Positions 43,371 to 51,060 of a stretch of DNA of 64,000 bases are shown here, piece by piece. The translations under genes and the position numbers were made by a program. The DNA is from Candidatus Korarchaeum sp. GTDB taxonomy: Archaea > Korarchaeota > Korarchaeia > Korarchaeales > Korarchaeaceae. Each line of letters opens with the position of its first letter. Positions within the stretch are counted from its first letter, which is position 1. The notes under the pieces are model-generated. The model worked only from the letters and a program-made list of their open reading frames with translations. It searched no databases and was not told where the DNA came from. The DNA lies in contig JAJHQZ010000002.1 in the NCBI GenBank assembly GCA_020833055.1, positions 1-64,000 of the forward strand. The letters run 5' to 3'.

Positions 43371-43805
43371 ATGGCTTGGAAGCCGAAGAGGAAGGCCTCC
43401 CTCAGTCTGGAGGATTTCATGGTAAGGAATCCGATTTCCCTCCCTGAAAATGCTTCAGTAGATGATGCCTTCAAGGTGATGTGGGAGAACAGGATAGGGA
43501 GCGTTCTCATCGTTGATAGCGATGGTAAGCTCAAGGGGATAGTTACTCAGAGGGATCTGCTTTATGCAGGATGCAGGGGACTCATAGGAAAGAATGTGAG
43601 CGTTAAGGAGATAATGAGTGAGAATCCTATAACTGCGAAACCATCTGATTCCCTTCAGGAAGCTGTAAGGAGAATGAGGGTCAATGATGTCTCCCATTTA
43701 CCGGTAGTAGATGATCAGGGAAGGCCAATAGGCATATTCTCGATGAGAGATGTCATAGATATATTCATGCTCCTAGTGGGGACTCTATTCTCCGAGATGA
43801 GTTGA
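43371..43805 (+). CDS. Two-CBS-domain protein
   Basis: A 144-residue protein made of a tandem CBS pair (Bateman module). The repeats are about residues 16-75 (MVRNPISLPENASVDDAFKV, with GSVLIVDSDGKLKGIVTQRD) and 80-138 (IMSENPITAKPSDSLQEAV, with HLPVVDDQGRPIGIFSMRD). Such modules bind adenine nucleotides and regulate partner proteins. No partner enzyme is adjacent. A ribosome site GGGAGGT lies 12 bases before the ATG. The stop region overlaps the convergent GT2 gene by 21 bases. Confidence 0.9.
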   Translation: MAWKPKRKASLSLEDFMVRNPISLPENASVDDAFKVMWENRIGSVLIVDSDGKLKGIVTQRDLLYAGCRGLIGKNVSVKEIMSENPITAKPSDSLQEAVRRMRVNDVSHLPVVDDQGRPIGIFSMRDVIDIFMLLVGTLFSEMS

Positions 43806-44867
43806 GTAATCCCTCCCCTTCCAACTCACCTTCCTCCCGAATGAAGCAGCTAGGAGGGAGAGAGCTATCAGCGAGAGAGCTATGGGGGATAATATCATGG
43901 ATTCTGGCCTAAACTTCACCTCTATGAAGCTCAAACTCGCATATGAGAATACGCTGACTAAGTAGAATATCGCTAACTCCACTCTTATCAGTCCGAGATA
44001 AGCGAGTAATGGTGAGGCGTATATCGTGACCGCTGTGTAGCTCAGGGCTAGGAATATCAAGATTGATATCAATTTACTCGGCATAGCAGCGGACCCTATC
44101 CTCTTGATAGTCTCATACCCTTCCCTCCAGCTCCTTATCCAGCTGCTCTCCACTACTCTACCCATGAAGAAAGATATCCTAAGCCCCTTAGCCACAGCTA
44201 ACCTAGCGAGATCAGCGTCCTCAACTAAGCTGCTCCTCACAGCTTCATGGGTCCCGATCGACTCATAGGACTCCCTCCTCCAGATGCTGAAAGCTCCCAT
44301 AAGCCATGCCCTTCCGGGGCTCATCTTCCAATACGGGAAGAGCAACCTCACTAGGGATGTCAGGGCCACTTCGATAGCTCCGCAAGCGAGACTCCCGCAA
44401 CTTATCCTCGGGACTTGGGAGAGAGCATCGAACCTCTCCGTTAAGGAGATGGCTGCCTTCGGGTCTCTCATCACTACAGTATCAGCATCCAAGAACGCGA
44501 TTATGTCCCCTGAGGAATGAAGATAGCCTTGATAACATGCCCAGGACTTGCCAGACCAACCTTCCGGCTTCTCAATCAATCTTATCAACTTGCACTTCTC
44601 ATCTAACTTGGATAGGGCTTCAGCCTCTGTAGAATCCTCACTGCAATCATCCACTACTATCAGCTCATCACAATCCCTCAGCCAAGGGAGTAGAGAGGAT
44701 ATGCATTTCCCTATCTTCCCCTCCTCGTTCCTAGCCGGGATTATGTAAGATATCGATGCCCTGACATCTCCCCCCGGTCTGGGGAGCCTGAGGAAGCCTA
44801 TTATGGACTTAATGAAGTTTACAATCGCGTAAGATCCTATTAACGCTATGCTCAATTGGAGAAACAT
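43785..44867 (-). CDS. Membrane GT2 family glycosyltransferase
   Basis: A 360-residue glycosyltransferase of family 2. It has an N-terminal anchor helix (LSIALIGSYAIVNFI), the nucleotide-sugar domain (YIIPARNEEGKI at about 43-54, ELIVVDDCSED and the DxD motif FLDADTVV), the acceptor-side ED motif in LVEDADLARLA, and three or four C-terminal membrane helices. It resembles CrtQ- and dolichol-linked types that modify lipids in the membrane. It may take part in surface glycan or glycolipid synthesis; the sugar is unknown. The start at 44867 is divergent from the DhnA-type aldolase gene. Confidence 0.85.
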   Translation of the reverse strand: MFLQLSIALIGSYAIVNFIKSIIGFLRLPRPGGDVRASISYIIPARNEEGKIGKCISSLLPWLRDCDELIVVDDCSEDSTEAEALSKLDEKCKLIRLIEKPEGWSGKSWACYQGYLHSSGDIIAFLDADTVVMRDPKAAISLTERFDALSQVPRISCGSLACGAIEVALTSLVRLLFPYWKMSPGRAWLMGAFSIWRRESYESIGTHEAVRSSLVEDADLARLAVAKGLRISFFMGRVVESSWIRSWREGYETIKRIGSAAMPSKLISILIFLALSYTAVTIYASPLLAYLGLIRVELAIFYLVSVFSYASLSFIEVKFRPESMILSPIALSLIALSLLAASFGRKVSWKGRDYSTHLGE

Positions 44868-44958
44868 AGAATTTGATAGCCATCCATTATTTAAGTTTTA
44901 TAGCTGTCCAACGGGTATCGCACACATAGGATTAATCTCCTCAGCCTCTAGCTCGCGT

Positions 44959-45765
44959 ATGCTGGGGAAGGAGGTAAGGCTCTCAAGGATAATGAGGGGC
45001 GATAGGATATTATGCATACCCATGGATCACGGTGTGACGGACGGCCCGATAAAGGGGCTAACGGATATCAATTGGATCGTTAACGAAGTAGCTAAGGGGG
45101 GAGCCACTTGCGTCGTCCTCCATAAGGGGATGATAAAGGCCCTGAGGAACGCTAAGATCCCCTTCCTCATGCACATGTCAGCTAGCACATCCCTCGGGCC
45201 CGAGCCAAACAGGAAGGTGAGAGTGGCCAGCGTAGTTGAGGCAGTCAGGTTAGGGGCAGATGGCGTGAGCGTCCACGTAAACATAGGAGGGGAGAGGAGC
45301 GAGCCTGAGATGTTGGAGAAGCTCGGATCTGTCGCTTCTGAGGCTGATGAATTCGGCATGCCCCTTCTAGCTATGATGTACGCTAGAGGGCCTAACATCA
45401 AGGATAAGTTCGATCCCAAGGTTATCTCGCATGTAGCTAGAGTTGGGGCTGAGTTGGGAGCTGATATAGTCAAAGTTCCTTACACGGGGGATCCGGAGAG
45501 CTTCAAGGAGGTGACTAGGTGTGTGAGCGTCCCAGTGATAATAGCCGGGGGCCCCAAGATGGACAGCGAGAGAGAAGTCCTTGAGATGGTTGAGGGAGCT
45601 ATGAGAGGGGGAGCAGCTGGTGTATCCATAGGGAGGAACGTCTTCCAGTATGAGAGACCGGCTAGCATGGTTAGGGCTATAGCTTCGATAATCTTCGATG
45701 GTCTGAGCGCGGAGGAGGCGATGGATGTACTTGAAGATAGTGGCGACCCTGAGCGATCCCGATGA
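44959..45765 (+). CDS. DhnA-type class I aldolase; likely 2-amino-3,7-dideoxy-hept-6-ulosonate synthase
   Basis: A 268-residue class I aldolase of the DhnA/FbaB family. The segments CIPMDHGVTDGPIKGL, the Schiff-base Lys region ADIVKVPYTGD and the phosphate-binding GGAAGVSIGRNVFQ match the archaeal ADH synthase (MJ0400 type). That enzyme makes the precursor of dehydroquinate in archaea lacking the usual DAHP route. The overlap with aroD supports this role; a fructose-bisphosphate aldolase role is the alternative. The ATG at 44959 is chosen over an upstream TTG at 44848, which would overlap the divergent GT2 start and add 37 unlike residues. Confidence 0.8.
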   Translation: MLGKEVRLSRIMRGDRILCIPMDHGVTDGPIKGLTDINWIVNEVAKGGATCVVLHKGMIKALRNAKIPFLMHMSASTSLGPEPNRKVRVASVVEAVRLGADGVSVHVNIGGERSEPEMLEKLGSVASEADEFGMPLLAMMYARGPNIKDKFDPKVISHVARVGAELGADIVKVPYTGDPESFKEVTRCVSVPVIIAGGPKMDSEREVLEMVEGAMRGGAAGVSIGRNVFQYERPASMVRAIASIIFDGLSAEEAMDVLEDSGDPERSR

Positions 45766-46357
45766 TCTGAGGGAGAATATAGAGAGGGCATTTAAGATGG
45801 GAGCTGACTTAGTCGAGCTCAGAGTGGATCTAATTTGGGAAGAGCTTCCATCCGCGGATTCCTTGAACAGCTTGATACGAGGGTTCAACGATAGGATAAT
45901 AATTACCTATAGGAGCAGAGCTCACGGTGGTGAAGGGGATCCTCAAGATGCGGAGTGGCTGAGATCCGTATCGAAGATATGTGGGTACGTGGATGTCGAA
46001 TATGAGAACTCCAGAATCGGGATAGAGAATGCTATACTCTCTTGGCACGATCCAAGAGGTACTCCCAGTTACGAGGAGCTCCTCTCTATATGCGAGGAGT
46101 TGCTCTCCTTAGGGAATATAGCCAAGGTAGTGACTTACGCGAGAGATGAGAGGGAAGCTTATAGAGTACTCTCCCTCTACAAACTCGGGTATAGGGGGAG
46201 GCTAGTCGCTTTCTCGATGGGGGAGAGGGGTTCATTCAGTAGGAGGCTCTCTGCTGCTCTGGGATCCCCCCTCATATATTCTTACTTGGGCAGAGCGGCT
46301 GCGGAGGGGCAGATCAGTTTAGATGAAGCGATCCTCCTCAAGGAATTACTCTCTTGA
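45725..46357 (+). CDS. aroD: 3-dehydroquinate dehydratase, type I
   Basis: A 210-residue type I dehydroquinase, third step of the shikimate pathway. Active-site features are ELRVDL (Glu31, Arg33), TYR (residues 61-63), SWHD with His108 and the Schiff-base Lys134 in IAKVVT. Its start lies inside the upstream aldolase gene: the overlap is 41 bases, in a different frame, and is required because MYLKIVATLS forms the first barrel strand. The two enzymes are therefore translationally coupled and act in the same pathway. The 3' end overlaps the convergent unknown gene at 46338 by 20 bases. Confidence 0.92.
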   Translation: MYLKIVATLSDPDDLRENIERAFKMGADLVELRVDLIWEELPSADSLNSLIRGFNDRIIITYRSRAHGGEGDPQDAEWLRSVSKICGYVDVEYENSRIGIENAILSWHDPRGTPSYEELLSICEELLSLGNIAKVVTYARDEREAYRVLSLYKLGYRGRLVAFSMGERGSFSRRLSAALGSPLIYSYLGRAAAEGQISLDEAILLKELLS

Positions 46358-46940
46358 GGAGATAAGGAATATCCTTTATCCTCTCATAAGTCCTCGCTGG
46401 ATTGACTTTCCTCAACCTCTTTAGAGCTTTTATTAGGGCTTCATCCACTATATCTGATCTGAGCATCACTCTCTCTATAGCTTCATCGAATTCCTCAGGC
46501 ACGTAGGAAGCGAGCCAGGCCCAGCTCATCAAGTAACTATACCTATCGAGGGAATCTAAGATTCCAGGATCCCAGATAGCTACTATAGGGTAGACGAACC
46601 TGGAAAGGAGCTCCTTTCCCCCGCACCTCTCCAGATCCCTAGCTATCTCATAAGCCCTCCTAGGGAATGACATAGCTATCCTACCTAAAGCCACGGCTAA
46701 TATGAGCCTCCCCTCTGATAGCTCGCACCAGCACTTCACGAGTTGGAAGTCATCCGGATTCATGATCCTACCTATCCTGTCCCCCAACATCGCTGAGAAG
46801 TAATTTGGGATACTCATCTTCGTCGGAGTCCTGCAATCAGCTGTCTCCTCTCTCAGGACCTCTGAGAAAGATGAGCACCCCCTCCTGAGGGCTTCCAATA
46901 ACTTCGGCGCTATTTCATCTGGATCGGGGCACTTAATCAT
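46338..46940 (-). CDS. Unknown helical protein in the uppS operon
   Basis: Not recognised. The 200-residue protein is predicted to be nearly all helix, with repeated pairs of helices that look HEAT- or TPR-like (for example ILAVALGRIAMSFPRRAYEI and EALIKALKRLRKVNPARTYE). It has five Cys in its first half and no signal peptide or membrane helix. It starts inside the stop of the upstream unknown gene (4-base ATGA overlap) and is third in the operon headed by the cis-prenyltransferase. A scaffold or regulatory role in lipid-linked glycan synthesis is a guess from position only. Confidence 0.6.
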   Translation of the reverse strand: MIKCPDPDEIAPKLLEALRRGCSSFSEVLREETADCRTPTKMSIPNYFSAMLGDRIGRIMNPDDFQLVKCWCELSEGRLILAVALGRIAMSFPRRAYEIARDLERCGGKELLSRFVYPIVAIWDPGILDSLDRYSYLMSWAWLASYVPEEFDEAIERVMLRSDIVDEALIKALKRLRKVNPARTYERIKDIPYLLKRVIP

Positions 46941-47785
46941 AATCCCACCCTCCTCATTATCTCCCTCTTCACGCTCTTAGCTTCCCTCAGGAGGTTCTCT
47001 ATCTGCCAGCTATCGAAGATAGGATGTTCCAGGAGGAATAGTATGGACTCCAGGAGGGAATTCAAGTATCTAATGCTCCCAGAGATCCTCTCCTCAGATA
47101 GAATTAAGTTAGTGCTGGGAGGGTATTCGGGGATTAGCTTTCTCAATGTCTCGAGATCTATCATGCACCCCACTTCCCTGACTGAACCTCTCCTGAGGGC
47201 TCCCTTATCGTAACCGTAAGCATAGAGCTCCCCCGATGCTCTGTGGCCCAAGAGGAGGAATGGGATGAATATGGCATCGATGCCCTCTGAAGAGGCTTCC
47301 TCCTCCATCTCCCTCAGATCCTCTATTGATAGGAACCCCGTGACCAAGAGGACCCTCAACCTCCCTCCCCTTCTGCCCAATTCCTCCTTTACTTCGTGCA
47401 AGATCCCGGGCCTCAAGTCGGGGAAGATAGATATCAGAGCTATATCCCCCGATCCCTTTGGATCTCTCGGATAGGGGATTATCCTCTCCCCTATCTCACC
47501 GTATACCACTGGCCTCCCGAACCTCTCCAATGAGAACCTCGAGATGACAGAGCTAATCCCCGGATCCCTCAGGAGCTCTATTAGGGGTTCCCCGCAGATA
47601 TGGGGGAAAGATGCATATTTTATTAAGGATGGTAGCTCCAAAATGTATACATTGTGTGGTATTTTTGCTTTGAGGAGTCTGCAGCTTCTATTATCTACAC
47701 TGGGTATATTTATTTGAGACGTCTCGATTATCTCTATACCGAACTCCTCGATTAACTCATCTAGATCATAGAGCCTAGGATCCAA
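46937..47785 (-). CDS. Unknown protein, second gene of the uppS operon
   Basis: Not recognised. In 282 residues it shows an alternating beta/alpha central region, with DIALISIFPDLRPGILHEV, LRVLLVTGFLSIEDL and GIDAIFIPFLLLGH spaced like Rossmann or nucleotide-binding units, and a helical C-terminus (about 225-282). No catalytic motif is clear. The start overlaps the uppS stop by 11 bases and its stop overlaps the next gene by 4. The tight coupling to a prenyltransferase suggests a linked job in isoprenoid or lipid-carrier metabolism, but that is inference. Confidence 0.6.
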   Translation of the reverse strand: MDPRLYDLDELIEEFGIEIIETSQINIPSVDNRSCRLLKAKIPHNVYILELPSLIKYASFPHICGEPLIELLRDPGISSVISRFSLERFGRPVVYGEIGERIIPYPRDPKGSGDIALISIFPDLRPGILHEVKEELGRRGGRLRVLLVTGFLSIEDLREMEEEASSEGIDAIFIPFLLLGHRASGELYAYGYDKGALRRGSVREVGCMIDLETLRKLIPEYPPSTNLILSEERISGSIRYLNSLLESILFLLEHPIFDSWQIENLLREAKSVKREIMRRVGL

Positions 47786-48563
47786 ACCTCCTCTTCCTCC
47801 TCTGATAATCCCTTATAGCCCTCAGCAGATCCACTTTCCTCAGCTCTGGCAAGTAGACCTCGCAGAAGTACAACTCTGAGTAAGCCGATTGCCAGAGCAG
47901 GAAGTTGCTGAGCCTCTCCTCCCCCGATGTCCTTATTATTAGATCTGGGTCCGGTAGATCTGGAGCATATAGGTGCATCCTTATAACATCATCATCTATC
48001 TCATCTGGATCCAAAACACCCTCTCTCACTTTCCTCGCTATCTTCCTCACAGCATCAACTATCTCAGCCCTTCCCCCATAAGCTACCGCTAAGTTCAGTG
48101 TCTTACTCGATCCCGATGTAGAAGCTTCTATCTCCTCAGCCATCCTCCTTATCCCCTCTGGTAGCATATCCTTCCTCCCGACTATCCTGAATGAGACCCC
48201 TCTCTCCTTGAGAGTGCTTATATTCTCCTTGAGCTCGAGCAGTTTCTCCTCCATAGCTCTGAAGACAGCTTCCACTTGATCCCTGGGCCTCCTGAAGTTC
48301 TCAGTTGAGAAAGCGAATAAAGTCACATGCTCAATCCCTAGATCGAGCAACCATTCAAGGAGCTCTCTAGTCTTATTCGCCCCGATCCTATATCCTTCGA
48401 GCCAGCTCAAGTTCCTCTTAATAGCGAACCTCCTGTTCCCATCTAGTATTAGAGCGACATGCTTCGGGATAGGTCCCTCCCTAACTACAGATTCTAAGTA
48501 CCTCAAGTAGAAGGGCATCCCTAAGAATCTAGCTACCCTATAGATCGCGTTTAGTAGCCCCAA
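47775..48563 (-). CDS. uppS: Cis-prenyltransferase (polyprenyl diphosphate synthase)
   Basis: A 262-residue Z-type isoprenyl diphosphate synthase. It extends an allylic diphosphate with isopentenyl units to make the dolichyl-type carrier used for lipid-linked sugars. The catalytic Asp41 is in LILDGNRRFA, with substrate-binding motifs LFAFSTENFRRP and the C-terminal RTSGEERLSNFLLW plus SAYSEL. The product chain length is unknown. The ATG at 48563 gives a 30-residue N-terminus before the first strand, as in archaeal relatives. It heads a three-gene operon with two unrecognised proteins. Confidence 0.93.
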   Translation of the reverse strand: MGLLNAIYRVARFLGMPFYLRYLESVVREGPIPKHVALILDGNRRFAIKRNLSWLEGYRIGANKTRELLEWLLDLGIEHVTLFAFSTENFRRPRDQVEAVFRAMEEKLLELKENISTLKERGVSFRIVGRKDMLPEGIRRMAEEIEASTSGSSKTLNLAVAYGGRAEIVDAVRKIARKVREGVLDPDEIDDDVIRMHLYAPDLPDPDLIIRTSGEERLSNFLLWQSAYSELYFCEVYLPELRKVDLLRAIRDYQRRKRRFGS

Positions 48564-49011
48564 TCCATCTCCCCTTCCCCATTTATATCAGTCACTTTAT
48601 CAAGCATTTAGTTATAAGGACTCCAGGGTATTCTAGGGGCTCTGGGGAGGGCCTTTAGTCTAAGAGATCGACTCCTATCGATAGAATAGGGATTTCATAA
48701 GAGTTAGTTCAGTGCTCGATAGCTCTCGATCACAGATCTTACAGACCCTAGGCTACTCTAGGGAGAGCACATGAGCTGGGGCCCGTCCATAGGGATTCAT
48801 GCTCCCTCATCCACTGATCCTGGGAGCCAGGGATATCTCATCCGGCTTCCCTAAGAATGAGCAGCAGATTCGCCCTAAAATACTTCATTGGTCATCATAA
48901 CTCTCTAAAATCCTATCCGGCCTTCGTATGTTCGAGCTACCGATATATTCAGATGTCAAGAGTTCGCGGTAATCGTTTATAACTTGATCCCCTCCTCTAC
49001 TCGGGGAACCC
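48564..49011. other. 448-bp gap upstream of uppS and the Lrp regulator
   Basis: This is the divergent space between uppS (minus) and an Lrp family gene (plus). A TATA-like GTTTATAAC at about 48975-48983 lies 29-37 nt before the Lrp ATG at 49012. I find no open frame of worth, RNA gene or convincing repeat in the remainder. Confidence 0.5.
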
Positions 49012-49419
49012 ATGGATGAGATGGACAGGAAGATCTTAAGCATATTAGTGAAGAACTCTAGAACTCCTTTCACAGAGATAGCTGAGCAACTCGGAGTCAG
49101 TGAAGCGACTGTAAGGAAGAGAGTAGATAAGCTCGTCAGCAGCGGCGTGATAAAGAAGTTCACAATTGAGTTAGGGGAGGACGCGATGCGAGCGATCGTG
49201 ATGATTAAGGTGAGACCCGGCTATAACATCCCGAAGGTAGCGAAGGAGATAGCTAGCATAGAGGAAGTGATGAGGGCTTATGAAGTCACTGGGGAGTATG
49301 ACATAGTAGCTGAGGTAGCTAGCCCGGATACAGCTTCCTTGAATAGGACGATAGAGAGGATAAGGAGCAATGAGGGAGTCGGCGGGACCCTGAGCATGAT
49401 AGTCCTCGCTATATGGTGA
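49012..49419 (+). CDS. Lrp/AsnC family transcription regulator
   Basis: A 135-residue Lrp/AsnC protein. The N-terminal winged helix (about 1-50) includes FTEIAEQLGVSEATVRKRV, and the C-terminal RAM/ligand-binding domain (about 63-135) includes MIKVRPGYNIPKVAKEIA and the glycine turn VTGEYDIVAEV. Such regulators sense amino acids and control amino-acid metabolism genes in archaea. The target is not shown by the sequence, though the ACT-V4R and peptide-use genes nearby would be plausible. It is followed after 54 bases by an unrelated frame. Confidence 0.9.
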   Translation: MDEMDRKILSILVKNSRTPFTEIAEQLGVSEATVRKRVDKLVSSGVIKKFTIELGEDAMRAIVMIKVRPGYNIPKVAKEIASIEEVMRAYEVTGEYDIVAEVASPDTASLNRTIERIRSNEGVGGTLSMIVLAIW

Positions 49420-49473
49420 GCTTGAGGCGAGCTCACTGAAATATTTAAAATGTCCCCTCCCCCCTACCGCTGA

Positions 49474-50031
49474 ATGATGATGGAAGAAATGCTGTTCATC
49501 TTCAATTCATTTGAGGGAGCTGCTATAATAATTCATAGAGGCCTCATTGCAATAAAAAGCCCTAATATATCTGGAAAAAGCAAAATACTTGATGCAACTG
49601 CTCTTTTGATGGGATGGAGGGCTGAGGAGCTCAGGGCATCCGGGCTGGAGCATCTAGTCAAGAGGGGAGCCCCTTGGGCTAAAGGAAGCTTGAAGATAGT
49701 GAACTCGGGGGAGAGGATCGAGATCCGGAGGAGGGTAAAGCCGGATGGAAAGATCCCTCACAGAGTGAACGATAGGTCCTTGCCAGTCGATAAGGCCATC
49801 GGTATCCTCCGCTCCTCGGGCTCAGCTGAGAGGTACGCTCTCGTGAGCAGGGAGGAAGTAGAGAGCTCTATAGAGAGGATAAATTCTGAGAGAGAGGAGA
49901 TATTAAGAGATACCTTGAGGAAACTCTCAGATGCCTTCAACAGCTGGATATCCTTATTATTCTGTTGGGAGTGGGGAGCCCCCGCTCCCGGGACAAGATC
50001 CTCGTCCTCAGTCGAGTCGGGGGTGAGATGA
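49474..50031 (+). CDS. SMC/RecN-like N-terminal fragment with degenerate P-loop
   Basis: A 185-residue protein that resembles the N-terminal ATP-binding half of SMC-type proteins. IAIKSPNISGKSKILDATAL (residues 25-44) matches the SMC pattern GPNGSGKSNILDA with the first Gly changed to Ser29 and the second to Ile32. Later segments, RIEIRRRVKPDGKIPHRVND and LVSREEVESSIERINSEREE, follow the order seen in SMC heads up to the coiled-coil root. There is no hinge and no C-terminal Walker B half. The end (EWGAPAPGTRSSSS) looks atypical, and the first 40 codons are more AT-rich than the neighbours. It ends directly before the TTG of pyrD. It may be a real stand-alone domain or a remnant. Confidence 0.55.
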   Translation: MMMEEMLFIFNSFEGAAIIIHRGLIAIKSPNISGKSKILDATALLMGWRAEELRASGLEHLVKRGAPWAKGSLKIVNSGERIEIRRRVKPDGKIPHRVNDRSLPVDKAIGILRSSGSAERYALVSREEVESSIERINSEREEILRDTLRKLSDAFNSWISLLFCWEWGAPAPGTRSSSSVESGVR

Positions 50032-50931
50032 TTGAGCCTGGAGACAGAAGTAGCAGGGATAAAACTTAGAAATCCGCTCATTTTAGCTTCCGGTGTACTG
50101 GGGATGACCCCTTCCCTCCTCAAGAGAGTCGAGAGAGCTGGGGCCGGAGCTGTAACTACTAAGACTATACTCCCGAGACCCAGCAGGGGTTATGAGAATC
50201 CAGTAGTTGTCGAGCTCCCATTCGGGATGCTCAACGCGATGGGCTTACCCAACCCCGGTATAGATGAATTCGAGAGGGAGTTCAGGGAGGCGAGGAGCTA
50301 TATAGAGATACCTGTCATAGGGAGCGCTGGCGGTAATACGCCTGAGGATGTAGCTTACGTAGCTGGGAGGCTCCAGGATTGCGGGGTCGATGCCGTGGAG
50401 TTGAACGCATCGTGCCCTCACGTGAGGGGGCACGGTATCGAGATAGGGTCCACACCAGAGCTCATGAGGGAGCTAGTCTCCGAAGTCAGGAGGAACGTTA
50501 AGATACCTATAATCGTGAAACTCTCCCCTATGGTCCCGGATATAGTTAGCTTAGGGAGGAGCGCTTTCGAGTCAGGAGCTGACGCTCTAAACGCGATAAA
50601 CACTATTAGGGCTATGTACATAGATGTCGAAGCTATGACTCCCGTCCTCTCAAATAAGTTCGGTGGGCTCAGCGGTCCAGCTATAAGGCCCATAGCTGTT
50701 AGATGCGTCTACGAGCTAGCTGGGATATGCGATGTTATAGGGACCGGTGGCGTCGAGACTTGGAGGGATGCCGTGGAGATGATGCTAGCGGGAGCTAGAG
50801 CAGTCGGTATAGGGACGGCTATCTACAGGAGGGGCCTAGGGGTATTCGAGGAGATAAACAGGGGTTTGGAATCCTACTTAATGAGGAAAGGGTTGAGCTT
50901 GAGGGAGATAATAGGTAGAGCGAGGAGTTGA
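50032..50931 (+). CDS. pyrD: Dihydroorotate dehydrogenase, class 1
   Basis: A 299-residue class 1 dihydroorotate dehydrogenase, an FMN TIM barrel that oxidises dihydroorotate to orotate in pyrimidine synthesis. Visible are NPLILASGVLG at the N-terminus, MLNAMGLPNPG, ELNASCPHVRGHG with the catalytic-base region (Cys in NASCPH, as in class 1B), IPIIVKLSP and the FMN phosphate-binding GTGGVETWRDA and AGARAVGIGTA. The partner electron-transfer subunit PyrK is not adjacent. The start is TTG, immediately after the TGA of the SMC-like gene. Upstream MIEPG frames do not fit. Confidence 0.92.
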   Translation: MSLETEVAGIKLRNPLILASGVLGMTPSLLKRVERAGAGAVTTKTILPRPSRGYENPVVVELPFGMLNAMGLPNPGIDEFEREFREARSYIEIPVIGSAGGNTPEDVAYVAGRLQDCGVDAVELNASCPHVRGHGIEIGSTPELMRELVSEVRRNVKIPIIVKLSPMVPDIVSLGRSAFESGADALNAINTIRAMYIDVEAMTPVLSNKFGGLSGPAIRPIAVRCVYELAGICDVIGTGGVETWRDAVEMMLAGARAVGIGTAIYRRGLGVFEEINRGLESYLMRKGLSLREIIGRARS

Positions 50932-51060
50932 TTTCCCCACTCAAATAGTTCGAGGATCCCGGAGAACTCGCTCGATCCCCTCTCACTGGGAGGGGACCCT
51001 CATTTAGGCCCTGGGCAGCAGGTGTCATTTAATTCTAACTCATGATAGCACATCCGGAGG

